Source of the DNA: JAWKUK01 sp964402175
GTDB taxonomy: Bacteria; Planctomycetota; UBA1135; GCA-002686595
DNA: 64,000 bases
Assembly: GCA_964402175.1 (NCBI GenBank)
Contig: CAYOBN010000021.1
Span: 1 to 64,000, forward strand
Reading direction: 5' to 3'
Below are positions 60,642 to 64,000 of this stretch, in pieces; positions within the stretch are counted from its first letter, which is position 1, and the number at the start of each line of letters is the position of its first letter. Position numbers and translations under genes: made by a program. The notes under the pieces were generated by a model. That model saw only the letters and a program-made list of their open reading frames with translations, was not told the origin of the DNA and made no database searches.

Positions 60642-60774
60642 CCCCAGAGCCTACCCCGGTGGGCCGCTCTGGGCCGCCTCGCCCCCATTCGGAAACGAAC
60701 CTCGATCCCGCGTCCGTACCATGTCGGGCCAGTCCCCGATCCATCCTTCGACAGGACTCGCTCCGAGACCGACC

Positions 60775-62736
60775 ATGACCCCAAGCCTCCTGCGGCGCCC
60801 CGCCGCCCCCACCGCCCGCGTGCGCTGGTGCGTCGCCCTCGCCTTCGCCACGGGCCTCAGCGCCTGCACCGACGACGACGACGACGACACGCTGCCCGCC
60901 TTCGCCCAACGCAACACCTCCCACGCCGTCGCCGCCTCGACCCCGATCCTCGGCAGCGGCGAGTGGCTCGTTTTCTTCGCCGACGAGGCCACGACCGGCA
61001 ACGGTGGGCGCGACCTGAACGGCGACTCCGACCTCAGCGACTCCGTCGTCATCCGCGTCGATACCCGCACGGGCTCGGCCCGCTCGCTGTCGGTGGACGC
61101 CGAAGCGGCGGCGTGGTGCAACGGCACGCTGTTCATCGAGACGCTCGAGGCGAACGACGGCCGCGACTGGAACGGCGACAGCGACCAGACCGACCGCGTG
61201 TTGCTCTTCGCGCGCAACGGCGACATCACGCCGACGTTCTTCGCCGAGCTCGCGAGCGGCAGCGGCCAGAGCTGGACCGCCGTCCGCGATACGGTCGTCT
61301 ACGCCTCGACGACCGCCGCGACGGCCGAGTTCGAGACGAACCTCGCGTTCGCGCGCGTGACCCCGCCCGGAGCCGCGCCGAGCGCAGCCCAGGCCATCGT
61401 CAGCACGATCGATGACCCGAACGACGACGGCCTCACCGTGCGCATCGCGCGCGCGGTCGGCGATGTCGTCTTCTGCACGCTGGACGAGACCGCCGACGGC
61501 AACCTCAACGGCGACGGCGACGCGACGGACACCGCGATCCTCGCGCTCCTCGACGTCGGTGAAACGACGCCGACCCTGCTCGGTACCGGCCGCGCGCTGA
61601 GCAGCGCCACGGCGACCGCCGCCGTCGCCGTCGGCTCGGGCGACTGGCTCGGTGCGTTCCTCGTCGACGAAGCCGCCCAGTCGGCGAACCTCAACGATCC
61701 GACGCTGTTCGTGCCGACGTGGCAACCGCCGAACTGCAGCGGCCGCGCCGATGCAGACCAACTGGACCACGTCCTGCACTGGTTCCGCTTGAGCGACTTC
61801 GTCGCCAACGCCCGCATCGTCAACACGGGCCTCGTGGGCGCACAAGCTGGGCCGGTGCTGGCGCACTCCAGCGCGTTCGTCGGCGTCGTGTCGAACGAAG
61901 CCAGCGAAGGCAACGGCGGCTGCGACCTCAACGGCGACGCAGACTTCACCGACAACATCTTCCGTTGGGTCGCAGCGTCGGATCCGACGGCCAATGTCCT
62001 GCCGGTGACGGACTCGGCGCGCCTGCTCGCTGTCGCGGCGGGTCTCCCGGGCGGCAGCGGCGGCTTCGTCTCCGTCGGCAACGTCATCGCGATCGCGGTC
62101 GATGAAGACGCCGACGGGCGCGACCACGACGGGGCCCCCACAGTCGATCGCATCCTGATCGCGGCCCACGCTCCGGCCACGTCGGGCCAGGCGTGGAACT
62201 TCCAACACGGCAGCGGCACGACGACCCCGATCGGCGTCACGTGGATGGCCGCGGATGCGCGCAGCACCTCGCGTTTCCTCGCAGCCATCACCGAGGAGAA
62301 CCTCGGCGACGACCGCAACGGCGACGGCGATACGCTCGACTCCTTGCCCACGTTCCCCGTGGTCCTCACCGCGAACCGCCTCGGTTTCCCGGGGGTCGGG
62401 GTCGCGGTGGTCGCGAACAACGCGGGCATCGCCACTGCGGGCGCGTTTGCGTTCTACCGCGTCTCGGAGAGCGCCGACGGCAACCGGGACCGCAACAACG
62501 ACGGCGACACCAACGACCAGGTCCTGCAGCGCATCCTGCTCACGGGCGGCCAGGCGCCAGTGTTCATGGGCTCGCTCAACAACGTCACGACGCCGGCGCT
62601 CGGTACGGGCCTCGACGGCGTGAAGTTCGCGGCGCACCTCTACCAGGAGTCGCTCTTCGGCCCGAGCGGCAACGACCTCAACGGTGACGGCGACGCGTTG
62701 GACTTCGTCGTGCGTTACTACCGCGTCGTCGACTGA
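60775..62736 (+). CDS. Lipoprotein with repeated Asp/Asn/Gly calcium-type motifs
   Basis: 653 aa from ATG 60775. A lipobox LSAC (Cys31) precedes a run of Asp (CTDDDDDD). Eight repeats of a DLNGDGDATD-type sequence occur along the protein (GRDLNGDSDLSD, GRDWNGDSDQTD, GNLNGDGDATD, GCDLNGDADFTD, a degenerate GRDHDGAPTVD, DDRNGDGDTLD, DRNNDGDTNDQ, NDLNGDGDALD). Each is spaced by beta-rich stretches and often followed by a hydrophobic residue pair. This resembles Ca-binding DxDGD loops of dockerin- or thrombospondin-type repeats. Possibly a beta-propeller. Function unknown. A terminator follows. Confidence 0.82.
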   Translation: MTPSLLRRPAAPTARVRWCVALAFATGLSACTDDDDDDTLPAFAQRNTSHAVAASTPILGSGEWLVFFADEATTGNGGRDLNGDSDLSDSVVIRVDTRTGSARSLSVDAEAAAWCNGTLFIETLEANDGRDWNGDSDQTDRVLLFARNGDITPTFFAELASGSGQSWTAVRDTVVYASTTAATAEFETNLAFARVTPPGAAPSAAQAIVSTIDDPNDDGLTVRIARAVGDVVFCTLDETADGNLNGDGDATDTAILALLDVGETTPTLLGTGRALSSATATAAVAVGSGDWLGAFLVDEAAQSANLNDPTLFVPTWQPPNCSGRADADQLDHVLHWFRLSDFVANARIVNTGLVGAQAGPVLAHSSAFVGVVSNEASEGNGGCDLNGDADFTDNIFRWVAASDPTANVLPVTDSARLLAVAAGLPGGSGGFVSVGNVIAIAVDEDADGRDHDGAPTVDRILIAAHAPATSGQAWNFQHGSGTTTPIGVTWMAADARSTSRFLAAITEENLGDDRNGDGDTLDSLPTFPVVLTANRLGFPGVGVAVVANNAGIATAGAFAFYRVSESADGNRDRNNDGDTNDQVLQRILLTGGQAPVFMGSLNNVTTPALGTGLDGVKFAAHLYQESLFGPSGNDLNGDGDALDFVVRYYRVVD

Positions 62737-62784
62737 GGCTCACGGCCTGTTCTTCGGCGTGCCCATCGTGGCGCGCCCCACACG

Positions 62785-62823
62785 CGAGAGGCCGAGCGAT
62801 CCACTGGATCGCTCGGCCTCTCG
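62785..62823 (+). terminator. Terminator between convergent genes
   Basis: A perfect 18-bp inverted repeat (62785-62802, 62806-62823) with loop ACT, followed by TTCTCT on the plus strand. Ends the lipoprotein transcript and may also serve the opposing secreted-protein gene, whose stop is 53 bp away. Confidence 0.72.
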
Positions 62824-62876
62824 TTCTCTGCCGGCGCGGTGCGGCGCGGGCTCTTCTGCTCGCGCTCCCGCTCGGG

Positions 62877-64000
62877 TCACTGCAGGGTCAGCGTCACACC
62901 GTTCGTGAAGTTCGACGTCGGCACACCCAGGAACGCGTCGCGGTACCACGCCTGGAAGTTCCAGGTCTGGCCCGCCTGGCCTGCCACGTTGCCCGCGGGC
63001 TGCGGGATCGCCGTCAGGTCGAGCTGCAGTTGGAACGAGCCCTGCGCACCCGAGCTCAGGATGTTGCCCGCGTAGCGCCCCACGGGCAGGCCGAGGCACA
63101 GGTTGCCCGAGCTCCCGCCCGCGTTGGGCACAAAACCCTGCGCCGGCGACACGACGAAGTAACCCACGCTCTGCAGCGGCAGGAGCTCGGCGGTCAGGGT
63201 GAGGTCGTTGAGGCTCGCGAGCGCGCTGCCGTTCGCTCGGATCGTCGCGGCGCTCCCCGTGGAGTTCAGGTTCGCGCTGCAGTAGTTCGAACCGACGACG
63301 GTCGGGTCACAGGTGATCGCCCCGATCTCGACGCCGTCGACGCCCGCCTCCACGATCGACTGCGGGCTGTCGTCGTTGGCGATGAAGCGCACACGCGTCG
63401 TGGCGCTCGGCGGGACCGAGAGCGCCGCGAGCTCGCTGCCCGCGACCACGACGCGCTGCCAGCCGCCCGAGCTCGCCGTGTGGCGCCGGACCTGGCGCCA
63501 CGTCGCACCGTCGTCCGTGGAGGCCTCCACGGTCAACGCATCGACGCCGTTCGAGTTCGTCAGCTCCAGGTAGTACCAGTACGCCAGGTCGCCCGCGCCG
63601 CTGCGATCGAGCCGCGGCGACGTCAGCGTGACGCTGCCGTTGTCGACGTCCGTGTTGCCCGGCGCGTTCTCCGTCAGGAAACACGCACCGCTGCCGTCGC
63701 CGTCGGTCGCGGGGTCGTACGCCCAAGAGGGATCGTTCACGGGCACACCGCGCTGCCAGGCTCCCGACGTCGCGGTCGCAGCGGTCGTCCAGCCGAGGTC
63801 CTGCTGGAAGTTGTCCGCGAACGCGATCTCGGCGACGCCGACGCTCGCACGGAACGGCGCCGCGGGGCCACCTGCGGGCGACGTGAGCTGGCCGCAGGCC
63901 GTGGACTGGACGCTGTAGTAGAACTCGGGCGCGTCGCCGCACACGAACGCGGGCAGGCTGGCGCTGTAGAGGCCCGCGCCAGCGGCCGCCATCGGCACCG
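62877..64000 (-). CDS. Secreted protein with planctomycete-type C-terminal domain (5' end outside window)
   Basis: At least 373 aa; the frame is open at the window edge, so start and signal peptide are missing. Residues visible: an extracellular Cys pair region (FVCGDAPEFYYSVQSTACGQL), then a jelly-roll-like domain (DNFQQDLGWTTAATATSGAW, DPSWAYDPATDGDGSGACF, ATWRQVRRHTASSGGWQRV) as found next to secreted peptidases. The final ~135 residues (from SNYCSANLNSTG to WYRDAFLGVPTSNFTNGV) match the C-terminus of the protein at 10794-11852. An extracellular enzyme is likely but its catalytic part is not in the window. Confidence 0.8.
   Translation of the reverse strand, partial: VPMAAAGAGLYSASLPAFVCGDAPEFYYSVQSTACGQLTSPAGGPAAPFRASVGVAEIAFADNFQQDLGWTTAATATSGAWQRGVPVNDPSWAYDPATDGDGSGACFLTENAPGNTDVDNGSVTLTSPRLDRSGAGDLAYWYYLELTNSNGVDALTVEASTDDGATWRQVRRHTASSGGWQRVVVAGSELAALSVPPSATTRVRFIANDDSPQSIVEAGVDGVEIGAITCDPTVVGSNYCSANLNSTGSAATIRANGSALASLNDLTLTAELLPLQSVGYFVVSPAQGFVPNAGGSSGNLCLGLPVGRYAGNILSSGAQGSFQLQLDLTAIPQPAGNVAGQAGQTWNFQAWYRDAFLGVPTSNFTNGVTLTLQ

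Overview
The window is very GC-rich, gene-dense bacterial chromosome. It reads as a planctomycete (PVC group), probably one of the marine high-GC lineages. Supporting signs are a double-length UvrA like the one known in chlamydiae, eukaryote-like enzymes (XPB helicase, UAP-type pyrophosphorylase), several proteins with no family I recognise, and secreted proteins sharing a Cys-containing C-terminal domain. The lineage is an inference. No insertion sequence, prophage, CRISPR array or integrase is visible, so this looks like core chromosome rather than an island.

Layout, left to right. 0.1-10.6 kb: a histidine-kinase-like protein, a type B succinate dehydrogenase operon (sdhC-sdhA-sdhB), a histidine phosphatase, a GyrI-like lipoprotein, a CvpA-family membrane protein, a second small kinase-like protein and tRNA-Leu(CAA). 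10.8-15 kb: a secreted protein, D-Ala-D-Ala ligase and a UAP-family sugar-nucleotide pyrophosphorylase. 15.2-21.6 kb: the fatty-acid/phospholipid cluster rpmF-plsX-fabH-fabD-fabG-acpP-fabF, broken by a 100-N assembly gap at the start of plsX. 21.8-27.7 kb: alaS, recA, thpR and a PfkB kinase. 27.8-35.1 kb: a flippase-like membrane protein coupled to a lipoprotein, tmRNA with smpB, tRNA-Leu(CAG), a second assembly gap, rsmG, tRNA-Trp and a PcnB-like nucleotidyltransferase. A structured-RNA candidate and the best Rho-independent terminator of the window follow.

36.7-54.2 kb, all on the minus strand, is the most notable part. Eight overlapping genes run from a tandem-fused 1980-aa UvrA through an XPB-type helicase, a Helicase_C_3-like partner, thiE, thiL, tsaE and an ECF sigma factor to a membrane protein that may be its anti-sigma factor. 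A TolC-family protein and a HEAT-like membrane protein follow. The UvrA-XPB-partner linkage suggests a nucleotide-excision-repair variant that uses a eukaryote/archaea-type helicase.

54.4-60.6 kb holds a 2-Cys peroxiredoxin and the minus-strand group galE, M28 peptidase, PBP4-type lipoprotein and inositol-monophosphatase-like enzyme. The right end has a lipoprotein with eight Asp/Asn/Gly repeats and, cut by the window edge, a second secreted protein with the shared C-terminal domain. Ddl, UAP and PBP4 together fit an organism that makes peptidoglycan. Genes inside operons are very often joined by four-base GTGA or ATGA start/stop overlaps.
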